64,000 nucleotides of DNA from the NCBI GenBank assembly GCA_958496175.1, contig OY292274.1:47874630-47938629 (forward strand), written 5' to 3'. Each line of letters opens with the position of its first letter. Positions within the stretch are counted from its first letter, which is position 1. Under the pieces are notes generated by a model that saw only the letters and a program-made list of their open reading frames with translations, was not told the origin of the DNA and ran no database searches. The position numbers were made by a program, and so were the translations under genes. This stretch comes from Sisyra terminalis (lineage: Eukaryota; Arthropoda; Insecta; Neuroptera; Sisyridae). Of the stretch, positions 24,110 through 35,935 are shown piece by piece.

Positions 24110-24744
24110 ATCATCCAATGTACGAAAGTTAGGAATCTATGATCTTTAATTCCATTTAAAAAAAAAGTTATGTTATGGTATAAGCAATTTATGGTCGAAA
24201 TTTCTTAGATGTTCCATGTTTGTATTAAAAAGAAGTGCTGATAACACAACATCTCGTGATTTTCTAAAAAGGATATTGATTATTATCCCAATTATCATAC
24301 TCTATAGTAATAACCCTGATTTGAACCCCATTGAAAATATGTGGGATTTGATGGGGAGAAAAGTGGTTAAATAGGTGATCACATCAGAAAAATAGCTCTT
24401 AGAAAAAAATATTCATAAATAGAATCCATAGAATTCACAAATGCAGTGGGCATTATTATCCTACATATACTCGTACAGCACACGGTGAATGATTGAAGCT
24501 TTAATAGCAGTAAAAGAGCTTTCAATTAAATATTAAACAATTAAGTTCGTCATAATTACCAAGATATTTAAAAATGGATCATAAAAGTTATTTTTCAGTA
24601 AATATGATTTTTTTTGCGTCCCATTAATTGGTAATAAGTGTAATAAATTAAATTTTTATAGGAAAGTTAAATCCAATCAAAAATTTAAACACAATATAAT
24701 GTGAAAAAAATCTATAGTTCGTCTATTAATATGGCCAGGGACTG
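24110..24744 (+). mobile_element. Tc1-type element, copy 2, left end missing
   Basis: The right terminal repeat ends ATGGCCAGGGACTG followed by TA (24745-24746). More transposase survives than in copy 1: KVMLWYKQF (family motif VMVWG), then ADNTTSRDFLKR (family motif QQDN..HTSR, with the second catalytic Asp), then NNPDLNPIENMWDLMGRKV with the third catalytic Glu, ending in a stop about 24371. An upstream stop breaks the frame, and no left inverted repeat is visible. Confidence 0.82.
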
Positions 24745-24746
24745 TA

Positions 24747-26440
24747 TATAAGGATTTAAAAATTTAATTAATTTGAATTGAATGTGTAATTCACTGATTT
24801 TTCATAAAAGAATGAAAATGCAAAGGAATTATATTTTAATCAGTTAAGCATTTAAATTTATTTATCTAAATTTTAAAATTAGCACGAGTTGATTTTTTAA
24901 CAAAGCATTCTTAAATTAATGTTTACTATATGTTTAAATTTATATGTTTTTTATCACTGTTAAAGCATTCTTATTTATTTAGTCAAAAAATGTCACTTTG
25001 TATTTTGGCTAATACGGTTTTGACTTACTTTATACTTTTGCCTTTGTATTGATTGAATGTTCTTAAGAAATATTTTCGATTTTTAGTTTCAAAATCGGTT
25101 TAAAAATCAGAACATTAACCGTGATGGGTCTATGGTAAGATAATTAAATTTTAAGGGTTATAAACATTGTATGTGTCACCCAACACTTAAATAAGGGTAA
25201 TAATAATATTTTACTCGTCAATAAAATAGCTTCGATCATAAAACTCGATCTAGACAGAAGAATCGTGGAGAATTTGAGATTCTTTTAACAGTTCTAATGA
25301 TTACTCGTCTAAAAATCCTTTTAGAAGCTCAAGCAAAATTTCCTGCGTTTCCAAAAAAAGAATATAAAAAGACAATTTGTCTTGACTCTTGTCTGTTCTG
25401 TTTTATTATAAATTGATAAAAGGGCGTAATTAAATACGACAGTTGTTTTTCGATGTCTCAATACACCTGTATGCACCTGCCCGGTTACTGAAGGTGCTTC
25501 GCCCAACAACCGGATGAACACACTCGATTAAACACTCTGGAATTGAGCCACGAAAAAGCCATTTATTTTCATCATTGGACTCGCCTTGAACGAGCGCAAT
25601 AATGGTCATTATTATTGGTCTTTATTAAGAAAATAAACTCGACTTTTATAACTCTACAATATTTACGATCTAACGATTGATTTATGGGGGTTAAATGTTT
25701 GGAAATTGTTTGACTTCGAAATGTCGAGTTGGGGACAATAAGTGGAGCATTCAAATCAACAAGAATTGGCTGGTTGAATGGGGATGGAGATTATTTAGCA
25801 CCAATATCGTATGTAGAGAAAGATTTCGATGGTTGTGAGATGAAATGTTGATCTCGGCTGGTTTATCAAAACTTGGAATTTGTCTGGATTGTATTCTTCG
25901 TGGGGCTTACTTATTTCACATTGTGTCTCGTCCCAGTTAGTTACCATGTATGAGGGAAACTTTGCCGGAGTTTCAAGTAGTCGTAGTTCGACTTAAAGTT
26001 GAGGAAGCTACGGCTTTGAATTGAACCGTGAGTTGTATTACGTTTGACATGAAAGTGATTCAGAAAGTTCACGTTAAGTCGCTCTTATATATGCGATACG
26101 TAGCGAAACAGAAGGAGACTTGTATTGAATTTGCATAAAAAAAAGGACGAAAACAAGGAGCTGGGAAAAAATTACAGAGAGTTACAACGACGATGTTGGA
26201 AATAACTTTAGTCATTACTTTTAATATACTTTCATAAACCGATTTAACTTTTTTTTTGTTGCAGTTTTTTTTTATTTATATTAAACGAGTTTGGCGTCTT
26301 ATACTGACACTTATTTTTTTAAAATGATATTATTCAAAAAAAAATTATTGGTATCAAAATAATTTCCATAGAATTTCAAGAGATTCATTCGTTTCTTTAA
26401 CTAAAAGTAATCGAAAGATGCGGTAAAAAATAAGAAATAA
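24747..26440 (+). other. Intron 1 DNA without recognised genes
   Basis: Extremely AT-rich to about 25250. From there to 26130 it is balanced and unique, for example 25800-26110, which has no repeat features. It is a candidate for conserved non-coding sequence. Confidence 0.35.
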
Positions 26441-26454
26441 CTCCACTAGATTAA

Positions 26455-26642
26455 GGTCGGTATTTTTTACATCTAGACTGTAGAATTTATCTTCAAGATA
26501 AAGTTTAATCCGATAGAGAAAACATGTCTATTTTCACCAAAGAAAAATGACATGTTTAGGATTTATCTAACAAATACATTTTTATATATTGACCAGTTAT
26601 CTTAAGAATATGATCTTATTCCCATTAGTGAAAATACCGACA
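26455..26642. mobile_element. piggyBac-like MITE B, copy 1 (188 bp)
   Basis: TTAA at 26451-26454 and 26643-26646 flanks inverted ends GGTCGGTATTTTTTAC and GTGAAAATACCGACA. A diverged second copy lies at 57192-57385 and shares the interior blocks (AGATAAA, ACATG..TA..TTTCACC, GATTTATCTA). Confidence 0.72.
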
Positions 26643-26814
26643 TTAAATACACGTGTATTTAAACTATGATTAAATATTTAGAAGTAATTTTTAAACATCG
26701 TTCATTTATTCATAAACCTTCCATGCAGGAATCTCCAGAGTTGAACGGTGGTGTGGCTATGCTTGGACCAACACTTGGATTCTAACTTCGCATGGGTAGA
26801 GAGCATGGGTAGAA

Positions 26815-26940
26815 ATTAAGCTTGGGTCCGTGTTATCATTTCATATTTTTACCAAGGTTAGGTCAAGACTGGTTTACAAGCTTAATTCAGACTTCTGTAT
26901 AGTTGAGCCTATCCTAGACTCGTCATATACTTGGACTCTG
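26815..26940 (+). repeat. Dispersed repeat X, copy 1
   Basis: It shares a long diverged stretch with 48712-48815: CTTGG-TCC-GTGTTAT, ACCAAG, CAAGACTGGTTTACA, CTTAATTCAGACTTCTGTAT and AGTTGAGCC. No terminal features were found and the class is unknown. Confidence 0.65.
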
Positions 26941-27179
26941 TTAAAAAAAGGAATAAATTATCCTGATCTTAAGAATTTTGTCGAGATAGACGCTTCTAGA
27001 GGGAAAAGTTCAACCCTGAAGGAAACTGAACCCACCGTCAAAAAAAATAATAAACTAAAATAAAAATGGCATCATTTTGCCATTGATTACCTTATTAGAG
27101 ATTACCAAATGAATATGGCATCCATAAGGACATTCCGATACAAGTAAATACGTTTTCGATACCAAATACTTTTAGTCGG

Positions 27180-27360
27180 TATAAATCTTGCGACACTAAC
27201 TAACCTTTGGGCATTGATCTGTCGCCATGATCGCAGTGTCATCCGCGTACGTTGCAATTACCACATTGTCAGTGATAGGCAGATCTGCCGTATAAATTAG
27301 GTACAGTATGGGTCCCAATATGCTACCTTGTGGCACCCCAGCACCGATCCGGTGGATTAA
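27180..27360 (-). pseudogene. Jockey-like non-LTR RT fragment (catalytic motif)
   Basis: The minus strand encodes, without a stop, GAGVPQGSILGPILYLIYT followed by ADLPITDNVVIATYADDTAI. This is the RT palm region of Jockey-type elements, with the GVPQGSxLGP motif and the catalytic YADD box. Nothing recognisable continues beyond about 60 codons on either side, so it is a short fragment. It is better preserved than the relics at 4.2 and 21 kb. Confidence 0.92.
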
Positions 27361-27659
27361 ATATAAATGAAAATAATTCATTTTAATTGATAAACGATGA
27401 TTCTTTTCATACCTTTACTTGTAATTAATCTATAACTATTAATTTGGAACTTGTTAAAAAAAGGGAATATCAATCACTCCTAAGAATTTTGTCCCTTTTT
27501 ATATTAGTACTATTAAAATAAATAAAAAATTTATCGATTTGAGTTCGTATCGATACTTTAAGGGTACTCATATGAGTAGTATCAAAAAACAATTTGAGGA
27601 CTACTTAAATGAGTAAGTATTCATACCTTATGGGTATTGGAACGTCTCTAGGCACCTAA

Positions 27660-29590
27660 AAAGAATGTATATAAAAAGTTGTGTAAGCGATACTAATCTA
27701 TTATTGAACAAATGTAATTCAGAATGTAGAACGTTTTTCTTTTTTTCAGTCAGTTAAAACTAATAAATTGTTCAAATTTATCTTTAATGTTTTATTTGTT
27801 ATGAGTTTTATATATCAGAATTCGGTCAAACCACATCCGGACGATCGCATCGATTCGATTCCGTCCCATATGGTCACCTTTTCAATTCCCCAGCGGAAAT
27901 CTTTCGAATCTTATAAGACTTCTTCCTTCTCTAAAAACTTAATATTCAAACTTGCGTTTTATTCCAGAAAATTAGATTTATGATGTAAGTTAAAGCTTAA
28001 TTTATGAGGCAGAAAACGAAGAAAAAATATAAGCGAATCAAACCCGTTTCACACAGAGAGGATATTAATAATTACAACAGTCGTTTCCCATAAGTTTGCC
28101 TTAAGAAACGCTGAGAACTTGGCAAATAAAACCGAAGTGAACTCTTTGTGTGCGTCCACTTAAGTCATAATAAAATCGTCTAATTACAATCGCCGATGAA
28201 AAGCAAACGTTGCTTCCAAAGAACTGGTGAAGGAAGCGTCTTGCCTCTTGTATGAGTGCTAAGTTTTTCAATTCGCGGATAAATAATATAAGATTTATGT
28301 GGCCGCGACAATTGTTTCTGTATCGGCTTTTATGGCGAGTTTCCGGCTTGAAATTCTCGACTTTTCCGTTTTCAACGAGGCGAAATCGCGCCTCACCTCA
28401 CCTTTTCAACTTGACAATGAAATTTACAACGATATTAAATGCAAAATAATATCCCATTTCCCTCCTTCGTGACAAAACACAATAATACGAAAACGTAGGC
28501 GAACATAATTAATATTCCCATTACCCCTCTCTTTCTTTGCTTTCCACAAAGCATTTACATTTAACTATTGCAATTTTGCAATTATCACAAAGACATTTCT
28601 TTCTTTCTGTTTTGTGGGACTTTGTTTGAAAAGCATTCAGTTTAATTTGTTTTCTGCATGTTATGCGATGTATGTTTTTGCGCCACTTGACCTAAGGCGG
28701 AGTGTGTAAAGCTCATGGAAAAGCTCGCTCGGTAAAAAGCCGCAAAAATTTAAATAACTTGCGAGTGTTTGAATAAGAAGCGTTTTAGTTGGGAAATTGT
28801 GTTTGTTTTCTGTTCAAGAAAGGTATCAGCTTATTAAAGTAGCGAGATAAATCAAATATGTGTTTCAGTCGAAGCTTTTTTCGACTACGATTGGCTGGTT
28901 CGAAAAAATAAAATATGCTCTCTAAAATTTTTTTTTCCTAGTTTCACGTTAAATATCAAAAATGGAAACAACAAAAAGTAAATGCTTTGTTTTACATTTT
29001 AGTTTTAACAATATAGCTGGCAGAATTCATTTGAAAAAAACATAATAAAATTTTTCATCCCTTTACGTATTAGTTTATATTTTTGGTGCTTTCATACAAA
29101 GAATATAATATGAATTGCTTATTTTTACCAAAAATTAATAAATAAATACCAAATATGATTTCAAATGCGTACAGAATTCAAAATTAAACGTATAAATGAC
29201 AAAATATCAAATCTTATTTTTTATTTAAGAAATGGACTTAAAATTTGTATTTTTGATATCAATGATATGGTTTTTGATGCAAAAAAAAATTAACGGGCAA
29301 AAAAATCGTTATAAATTAATGGAAAATTATATTTCTTTTTGTCTCTTTTGTAACTTTCGATCTATTTTAGTTTTTGTGTTTTGTGTTCATTAATTATGTA
29401 AGGCAATTTTTTTTTCATATTCCTCCAAATTGATTAGACTTAACATGATCTATCATGCATAAATAAATATACAAAATAAGAATACTAAGAACTCCTCCCT
29501 ATAAAGTGCCTTAAGTTAGTTATAAAGACTATAAAAAAACAAATGTTAAAAATTTGTTAAATGTAGTTGAATTGAGCATAATAAAGCACA
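27660..29590 (+). other. Intron 1 DNA, partly unique and balanced
   Basis: The stretch 27810-28860 is of balanced composition with no repeats, including a GC-richer patch at 28240-28400. No coding signature was found in its open frames. 28900-29590 is AT-rich. Confidence 0.35.
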
Positions 29591-29593
29591 AAG

Positions 29594-29945
29594 AGCCTAT
29601 TGATGATAGAGTGCTCTAGGTAATCATTCCACAACTGGTAGGTGTTGGGTTTGTTCCTCGATTCGAGCGAATTTTCGATATTTCTCGATTACGGGTTTTA
29701 GTAACCCTAAAACAGGCCATTCACGCTCCGACTTGCAGTCCAACTTGTGATCCGACTTTCGAAGTTGGATCTAAAGTCGGACCGTGAATGGTGTTATTGG
29801 AAGTTGGATGTCTAGTCGGATCATTTAGGCGATCCAACTAGAAAATCCAACTAGTAGTCCGACTTGTTGGACTGCAAGTCGGAGCATGAATGGCCTGCTT
29901 AAAGTCGCTGAAGACCCTAGTAGTTATATGACAATAAATAATAAG
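29594..29945 (+). repeat. tRNA-derived SINE, copy 4, split by a MITE
   Basis: The head GCCTATTGATGATAGAG, the B-box region GTAGGTGTTGGGTTTG and the body block TTTCTCGATTACGGGTTTTA end at 29710. The body resumes at 29900 with AAAGTCGCTGAAGACC and a tail with AATAAATAATAAG. A 189-bp element separates the halves. Confidence 0.88.
29711..29899. mobile_element. Harbinger-like MITE nested in the SINE (189 bp)
   Basis: The ends are inverted repeats: left AACAGGCCATTCACGCTCCG, right CGGAGCATGAATGGCCTGCT. They continue into further shared blocks (ACTTGCAGTCCAAC), giving about 30 bp of terminal repeat. The target duplication TAA sits at 29708-29710 and 29900-29902. Removing the element and one TAA restores CCCTAAAGTCGCTGAAGAC, which matches the other SINE copies (CCCTAGAGTCGCTAAAGAC). 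A TAA/TTA duplication suggests PIF/Harbinger. The interior is built from repeated TCCAACT and GTCGGA blocks in both orientations. Confidence 0.9.
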
Positions 29946-32069
29946 TAAAAGAAAAACTTAAAGTACTTTATTATAAACGCAGTATTTATAAATCTTCCTA
30001 TACAGTATACACCTGCCAAATTCTATATTTAGATATTGGAAGATGCCAACTAGAGTAAAACTTAACTACATCCCTTTTTTCTAGCACGGATTGTCACCGT
30101 TAGACATCACAATTAGACTCCATAAAAATATTATTGCTCCTATTTTACACTTTTTGCTACAACTATATATTTCAACCTCAGGAAAATTATTTATACTCAT
30201 TATTCTTACTTAAAAGAATTAAGTAAAATAAATCATCAAGATTTCATGTTATTATAGAGAAATAAACTTAGATTTTTTTTATGCAAAGGTGTAATAACAT
30301 TTCAGTAAAATTTCCTTAGAAATGCGTTACTCTATTTTTGCAGGGTTTTCAAAACGATTTAAATTGTTGTGCTTGACTTTTCGCTCTAAAAACCAGTATG
30401 ATTATCGCTTTTATATTCACATGTATCAATTAAGTATTAATGGAGTTTTATTATCGTTGTAATTGTCACTTCCTCCTTTAACATAAGTAACTGAATAAGT
30501 CAGACCTATTCAATTTGGCTGTGAAGGTGTGTTATTAGAGCTCGTTTTACAATTTGCACCTTTCACTTTTGTACCTGATTTTTAAATATTACATTCACAA
30601 AAAATATGCAAACATACATTATATGCAGCGGAATAAATTAGCCTTAATGACCAATAAAGTTTGATTTTGATTTTCGATTTTTTTTTCGTACGATAAAATC
30701 TCAAGATCCAAAGTTAATGAGATACGCTATTTTTTTTTTGTTTGGATTTTTTTTAATCATTGGCTCCTTGAAAATGGTTTAAGGCAAACAAATTTAGAAT
30801 CATAAGGGTTTGATTAATGTTTACTGAAAATAAATTAATAACGAAAGATATTTTTAGAATTTTTAATTGCTTAGGAAGAAATTTGCCAAAGATATTTTGT
30901 CTAGATTCCTGATTTTCATTTAAGATGTAGATTTAATCTACATATTATATATAGCTGCGTCGAGTAAATCATCATTCTTTTTAAAGAAAAAAAATGGGAA
31001 AAACTTTTACATAGTTTTCTCACTAATGAAACTTTTAGGGGTTTTTTGAGAAATTTAAAACTTCCAACTTCCATAGTGGAAATCAGCTTTTCCAACGTAT
31101 TATAGTTAACACAAATCTTTTACCACAAACGTTTCAAAAATCCTTAAACAAACCGTTTAATTTCGAAAAGCTCGTTAATCTCTCTCGAGTTGTTTCTCCC
31201 TCATTTCCTCCAAACACAGCTCTCTGTATCGAAACCAGGTAATTAATAATTGAATCAAATCAATAACCAACGCGTTTATTTAGGCGTTATCTACAACACA
31301 AACAAAAGAATCAAGCCGGGAGGAAATAACGCTGGATTTAATTCCGAAAAACGAACACAACACCATAAAGCCATCCGCCGCGAGGGAAGCCTTAGAAAAC
31401 AGGATGCGAAACGAGGACCTTTTCCCCAAAAAAGAAAACACACCTCACCGCACACAATGATTAATCTTCATTACAATTTCATACATATGTCAATGGCGAA
31501 TATTTCGGATTCTAACGAGAAATACAAGAGATCATTAATTTCAATGTTAATTTTTAATATTGATTTTTTTTCGAATAGAATAAAATAATGTGAAATAATT
31601 GAAGTTATACTTCTTTACCGGCGTTTTGAAAAAAAAACTAATGAGAGTGAATTGTTAAAAAAAAATGACGCTTAAAGTAACAGTATGAAACTGTTCCAAA
31701 TGGTTAGCGAGAAAGAACGGTTCAAGCGGGCGAAATCTGGCCGATTTTTCGGAGCGATATGCATAGCATTAAGACGACTAAAACACTATCGCATCGATCA
31801 AGTTAAGCCAGCACCCGCATATTTTGGCATATGATTTTCGTTTATCGAGGGACTCGAAAGAAGAGGAACCGATCATCCCAAACAATCCCGAATCAGATAC
31901 GAAGTTATAGCTAGCAATCAAGAAATATATATGCACTGTCGTATACACTTGACAGTGTAATTATTTCTTCTTTAGAACGGTTAGAATCCTTAGAACATGA
32001 AGGAGATCATTGAACTAAATATTTTCGAATTTTACAGTCTAAACAATATCCATATTAATACATACCTAG
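29946..32069 (+). other. Intron 1 DNA without recognised genes
   Basis: Mostly AT-rich. The stretch 31180-31960 is unique and more balanced, with no coding signature in the frame at 31250-31588. A run of TTGATTTTGATTTTCGATTT near 30660 could be the 3' edge of an old retroelement. Confidence 0.35.
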
Positions 32070-32290
32070 TAAATTCCCGTAAAATATTCACCGCCCAATA
32101 CTGACGCACCTGAAAAATGGTAAAAATTGGTAATTCATTGAATGAAATCAAAATGACTATTGAAACCATAGTGGCAATCATTCAGTTTAAATTTGAAACA
32201 ATGATTGTATTTCACTCACACGTATGTGCCGATATATTTATCTACCTTTGCTGAAATATATGCATTAATATTGCTTACGTTTACCTATTA
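32070..32290 (+). repeat. Dispersed repeat R3, copy 1
   Basis: It shares TTCCCGTAAAATATTCAC, CTGACGCACCTG, AATTGGTAATTCATTGAATG, ATCAAAATGACTATTGAAAC and a following CACTCACACGTATGTG block with copies at 32738 and 57555 (minus). Class unknown. Confidence 0.7.
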
Positions 32291-32737
32291 TTATTATAAT
32301 GAGAATTTAAATGGATTTAAAAGAAACATATTTTTCTGAAATTATTCAGTGTAATATTTAAAATAATGTAATGAAAGTCGATTGATACATTATATTTTTC
32401 TAATTAAATTCTAATTAAATATCAGTTTCAATACATAGATACAAATGGGTAAATAAAATATTCAATAACTATTGCATAAATATAATTTTTAGGACATCGT
32501 TATATAGGATTGTTTATACATATATGTACATGCTATTTAATGGCAACAATCTACTTCTTATATGGAAAATATTTTCGATAAGTATTTTTCGAACATGTGA
32601 CCCAATCTGTTAATTCGGTTAAACGGTTAATTCATATAATATGTCATATACATTTTGTATTAGTAACCAAATTTGTAAACATATAGTATCTATGTATAAA
32701 TAGTCAACTTAATCTTTTATTTGAAAATCAGTTATTT

Positions 32738-32960
32738 TCCGTGAAATATTCACATCTCATCACTGACACAAATAACAAATGGCTAAAATTAGCAATAGAA
32801 TGAAATTGAAATGACAGTTGAAACTAATGACATGGTAGTTCAAATTTGAGCCAATAATTATTATATTTGTATTCCACTAACATGGATGTGTTTAAAACTT
32901 TATATTCTTTGTCCTTGTGTTTGCCGCAATTCATACGTTTTCTTATTACGTATTTTGATA
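32738..32960 (+). repeat. Dispersed repeat R3, copy 2
   Basis: Same order of blocks as copy 1 (TTTCCGTGAAATATTCAC, CACTGACACAAATAAC, AAATTGAAATGACAGTTGAA, CACTAACATGGATGTG), in the same orientation about 670 bp downstream. The similarity continues a little past the core. Confidence 0.7.
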
Positions 32961-34228
32961 TTAAAAGTAATTTGTGTTTAAAATTATATCATATTTTAGT
33001 AATCACAAACCTTATAACTGGTGTGCCAGTTCAGGCACTGCCGGAAGAGACTACAGCAGTGGATTACATCTTTTTAACTATACCAAAGAAGTATAACTTC
33101 TCACGTGCGTACATAAGTACACCCACTGTTTTTTTTGAGTTGCGTCTTTGACTTGGGGTCGAATCTGGTTGAGGATCATTTTTCATCTCGATGTTTATCA
33201 TTGATGACACAACATTTTGTATTTATGTTCCTGCACGCGAGACATAAATTTTAATATTAAATTTTTTTAAACGTCAAGCTCGAAATTGAAATATTCAGAC
33301 GTTAATAAAACCAACTGGAAAGCTGGAAATTTGCTGGGGCGTCTCGTCTCGTTTTTCAGCATATCGCAGCTTTTTTTCCTCTCTTTTTTTTTGGTACTAC
33401 GGCCAAGTTTTAGTACCTGTGCGTGCATGATGTATATCCATAGTATGTAGAATGTTTCATAAAAGCTCACCCAAGTTTAAAGTTGCGGAAGAATGTTTCA
33501 ATATTAAGTTGTTTGTTGTTATTAAAGATCGTTGCCATTATCTGGTGATATCGCAACAGCTGACGCTTTCGTGCTTTCAAGCTGTATTCAGCGCGCTGGC
33601 CTGTTTTAGATTGCACAAAAGCTCGTCTTATCCGCACCCATTCTTCATCCATCATGCTCTGTTCCTCTATTTTTTTCCCCAAGCGGAACGAGCGCGAATA
33701 TATTGCAGTTTTTCTTTGACGCGCTCTCTATATACACAGTTACTTACTTATTTCGTTTTCGTTTGCTCGTTTTTTCGTTTCGTTATTCTATTAACTGAAA
33801 TAATTACATTATAATCTCTTCAGTACGAGGATTTCTTGATTACAACAAGCAACTTTCAATCTTTTTTCGCCTATTTTTAATGTCTTCGTTCGAAGAAGCA
33901 ACTTTGCCCGTGTTTTTGTTCGGAACAGTGCACCATATAAATTATGACGCGGTTAAACTGGAACGCTTTTAATTTTTCATTTTGACATCCTCTATTATTT
34001 AATCCTACTTTTGTTTACTTTAAGCATACCCAAAAGAACAATCGTCTAACCTTCTTCACGGAAAATTCAAAGAAAAATTAAAATAAACATTGACTTATCC
34101 TTCTTCTTTTCCTTACTTCAATCTAGGAAATTAAAAAACGATAAACATTTCTGTAGTTTATAATATCAAGGACCATGTAGCTAATATTTTCTTATTATCT
34201 AGATATCAGTTCATTTTTCAATTCATTC
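32961..34228 (+). other. Intron 1 DNA, balanced and unique
   Basis: The stretch 33040-33960 is among the most balanced in the intron. The overlapping open frames here (33452-33814 plus, 33467-33682 minus) have no family signature. Candidate non-coding regulatory sequence only. Confidence 0.35.
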
Positions 34229-34231
34229 TTA

Positions 34232-34692
34232 TACTTGTTTCACACTATTTCCTTTTTTTAATTGTTTTTTGTATCGATATGTGAACGATACAATCGATCC
34301 AACTACTCAACCGATTAGAAAATTTAAGCCACAAAATTTGAAACCAGAACTGTCTTATATGCCTTATGTTTTGGCTCATGAGTATTGTAGCACACCCACA
34401 ATCTGGCAATGTTGCATTTTCGACTTTGTTTTTAATTTAATTCGCGATTAAATCGGTCCATAATAAAAATTTAGCCACAAAAGAGAGAATTATACCATAT
34501 TAGAATTGAATTAACAAAAATATCGCGAATTAAATTAAAAAAAAAGTCATTGCCAGATTGTGGGTGTGCTAAAGTACACATGAGCCTATCTTTTTTTATC
34601 TTTTACATAAACAAAAAAAAGAGTGAATGAAACTTTAGTATAATCTGAGTAAATATTGAATCGAATTAAACTAGTCTAGTGTGAAACGAGCC
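34232..34692. mobile_element. Large fold-back MITE (461 bp)
   Basis: Outer ends TACTTGTTTCACACTA and TAGTGTGAAACGAGCC are inverted. Inner arms are long and inverted: 34388-34450 (GTAGCACACCCACAATCTGG onward) against 34514-34577 (CCAGATTGTGGGTGTGC at its end). TTA at 34229-34231 and 34693-34695 may be the target duplication, which would suggest PIF/Harbinger. There is no coding sequence. Confidence 0.75.
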
Positions 34693-34784
34693 TTAAAAAA
34701 TTTAATTCAAATAATTTGCATTCTTAAAAAAAATGAAAAATAATTAATTCATGAACTATTATCACATTACCAAAACTATATGTA

Positions 34785-35411
34785 CATTTTCTGGCTATAT
34801 TTTTAGACGCACGTAAGATTTTACACAAAATGTTGTACATATTCTACTAAACTAAATTTTATATTGTTTACCTTTTTACATAAGAAAAAGTTGAATTGAT
34901 TTTTAAGAAATATATTTTCTAGGTAAGGGTAAAACCTTGTTTATTATCTCTATTACCCTACTTTAAGATAATAGCCTTAATTTGAAACCCATTGAAAGTA
35001 TGTGGAAATTGCTGAAGAAAAAAGTAGCTAAGGATGTGGTCACAACAGAAAAATAGCCCTTAGAAAAAATATTCACGTATGGAATCATCGTCCACAAATA
35101 CAGCAGATGATATCGTCCTACATTGGCAGCGCAGCTGCGCAGATGAGGAGCTTAAATATCAGTAAACGAGCTTTCAATTAAATATCAAACAATTCAGTTC
35201 GCCGTTATTATGATGTTTAATAAATTTAATAATAAAAACTTATTTTTAAGTAAATATGATTTTCGGTCACGCTAGTTGGTAATAAGCGTAATAAATAAAA
35301 TTTGGACAGGAAAGTTAAATTCAATCAAAAATATGGACCCAAAATAAAATAGCTCTTACTTCATGTTTTATACAAAACCTATAGTACATCTATTAATATG
35401 GCCAGGGACTG
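34785..35411 (+). mobile_element. Tc1-type deletion derivative, copy 3 (627 bp)
   Basis: The left end CATTTTCTGGCTATATTTTT is a diverged form of copy 1's left end; the right end is TATGGCCAGGGACTG. TA flanks both sides (34783-34784 and 35412-35413). The same transposase remnant is present (TTGAAACCCATTGAAAG, GAAATTGCTGAAGAAAAAAG) but frameshifted. The length equals that of copy 1 exactly, so both come from one deletion derivative. Confidence 0.9.
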
Positions 35412-35773
35412 TAGATAGTCTATTTAACAGAAATGTTAACTCATTAAAAATAAACATTATTTAAGCAAATTCGATACACAAATCAACAAATAATTCAATG
35501 AAAGTAATTTAATTAGAAAGAACCAATTGTTCGTCAATGACAATAGAGCAAAATTTGTTTGGAAAATTGTTTTTTTTTCAATTATCTCCTCGAATGCGTA
35601 TTTATCTTTTGAAATTCATATATCTTTTCAAGCAAACAAAAAAAAATTCTCTCGTGTAATCTGGCCACGTAATACGCCCCCGTAAAAGTCCACTCAACTT
35701 ACAATTATTGATCAAATTTGAATTTTTTATTTTGTCATTCGCCAAAATTAATAAAATGTTTTCTTTGTTTCAG

Positions 35774-35935
35774 CATTGCTGAGCCCATTACTGAGCGTTT
35801 CGGGCGCCCAACAGCAATACTTTCGGATTCGTCCGAAAGATGTTCGCGTTCATGAGGGCGGTGAGGCCATGCTTGAGTGCGAAATTGCCAACTTATTGGG
35901 AGCAGTTCAATGGACTAAGGACGGATTTGCACTTG
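35774..35935 (+). CDS. sns: sns/hbs-like nephrin-family receptor, coding exon 2 (signal peptide end, first half of Ig1)
   Basis: This 162-bp internal exon lies between the acceptor CTTTGTTTCAG and the donor GTTTGT at 35936. It starts with two bases that finish a codon and ends with one base of Gly (phase 1 on both sides). Numbering from the exon 1 ATG, it encodes residues 10-64. ALLSPLLSVSGA is the end of the signal peptide, cleaved about at Ala21/Gln22. The mature N terminus QQQYFRIRPKDVRVHEG follows, then the first Ig cysteine (Cys45, in LECEIANL) and the Trp of the fold in AVQWTKDGFALG (Trp56). AVQWTKDGFALG is the signature of the first Ig domain of Drosophila Sns and Hibris; Kirre and Roughest (Neph1 type) have QWTKDDFGLG instead. 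The family acts at the plasma membrane in heterophilic adhesion with Kirre/Roughest during myoblast fusion, nephrocyte diaphragm formation and eye patterning. Sns is my preferred call; Hibris cannot be excluded. Confidence 0.95.
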
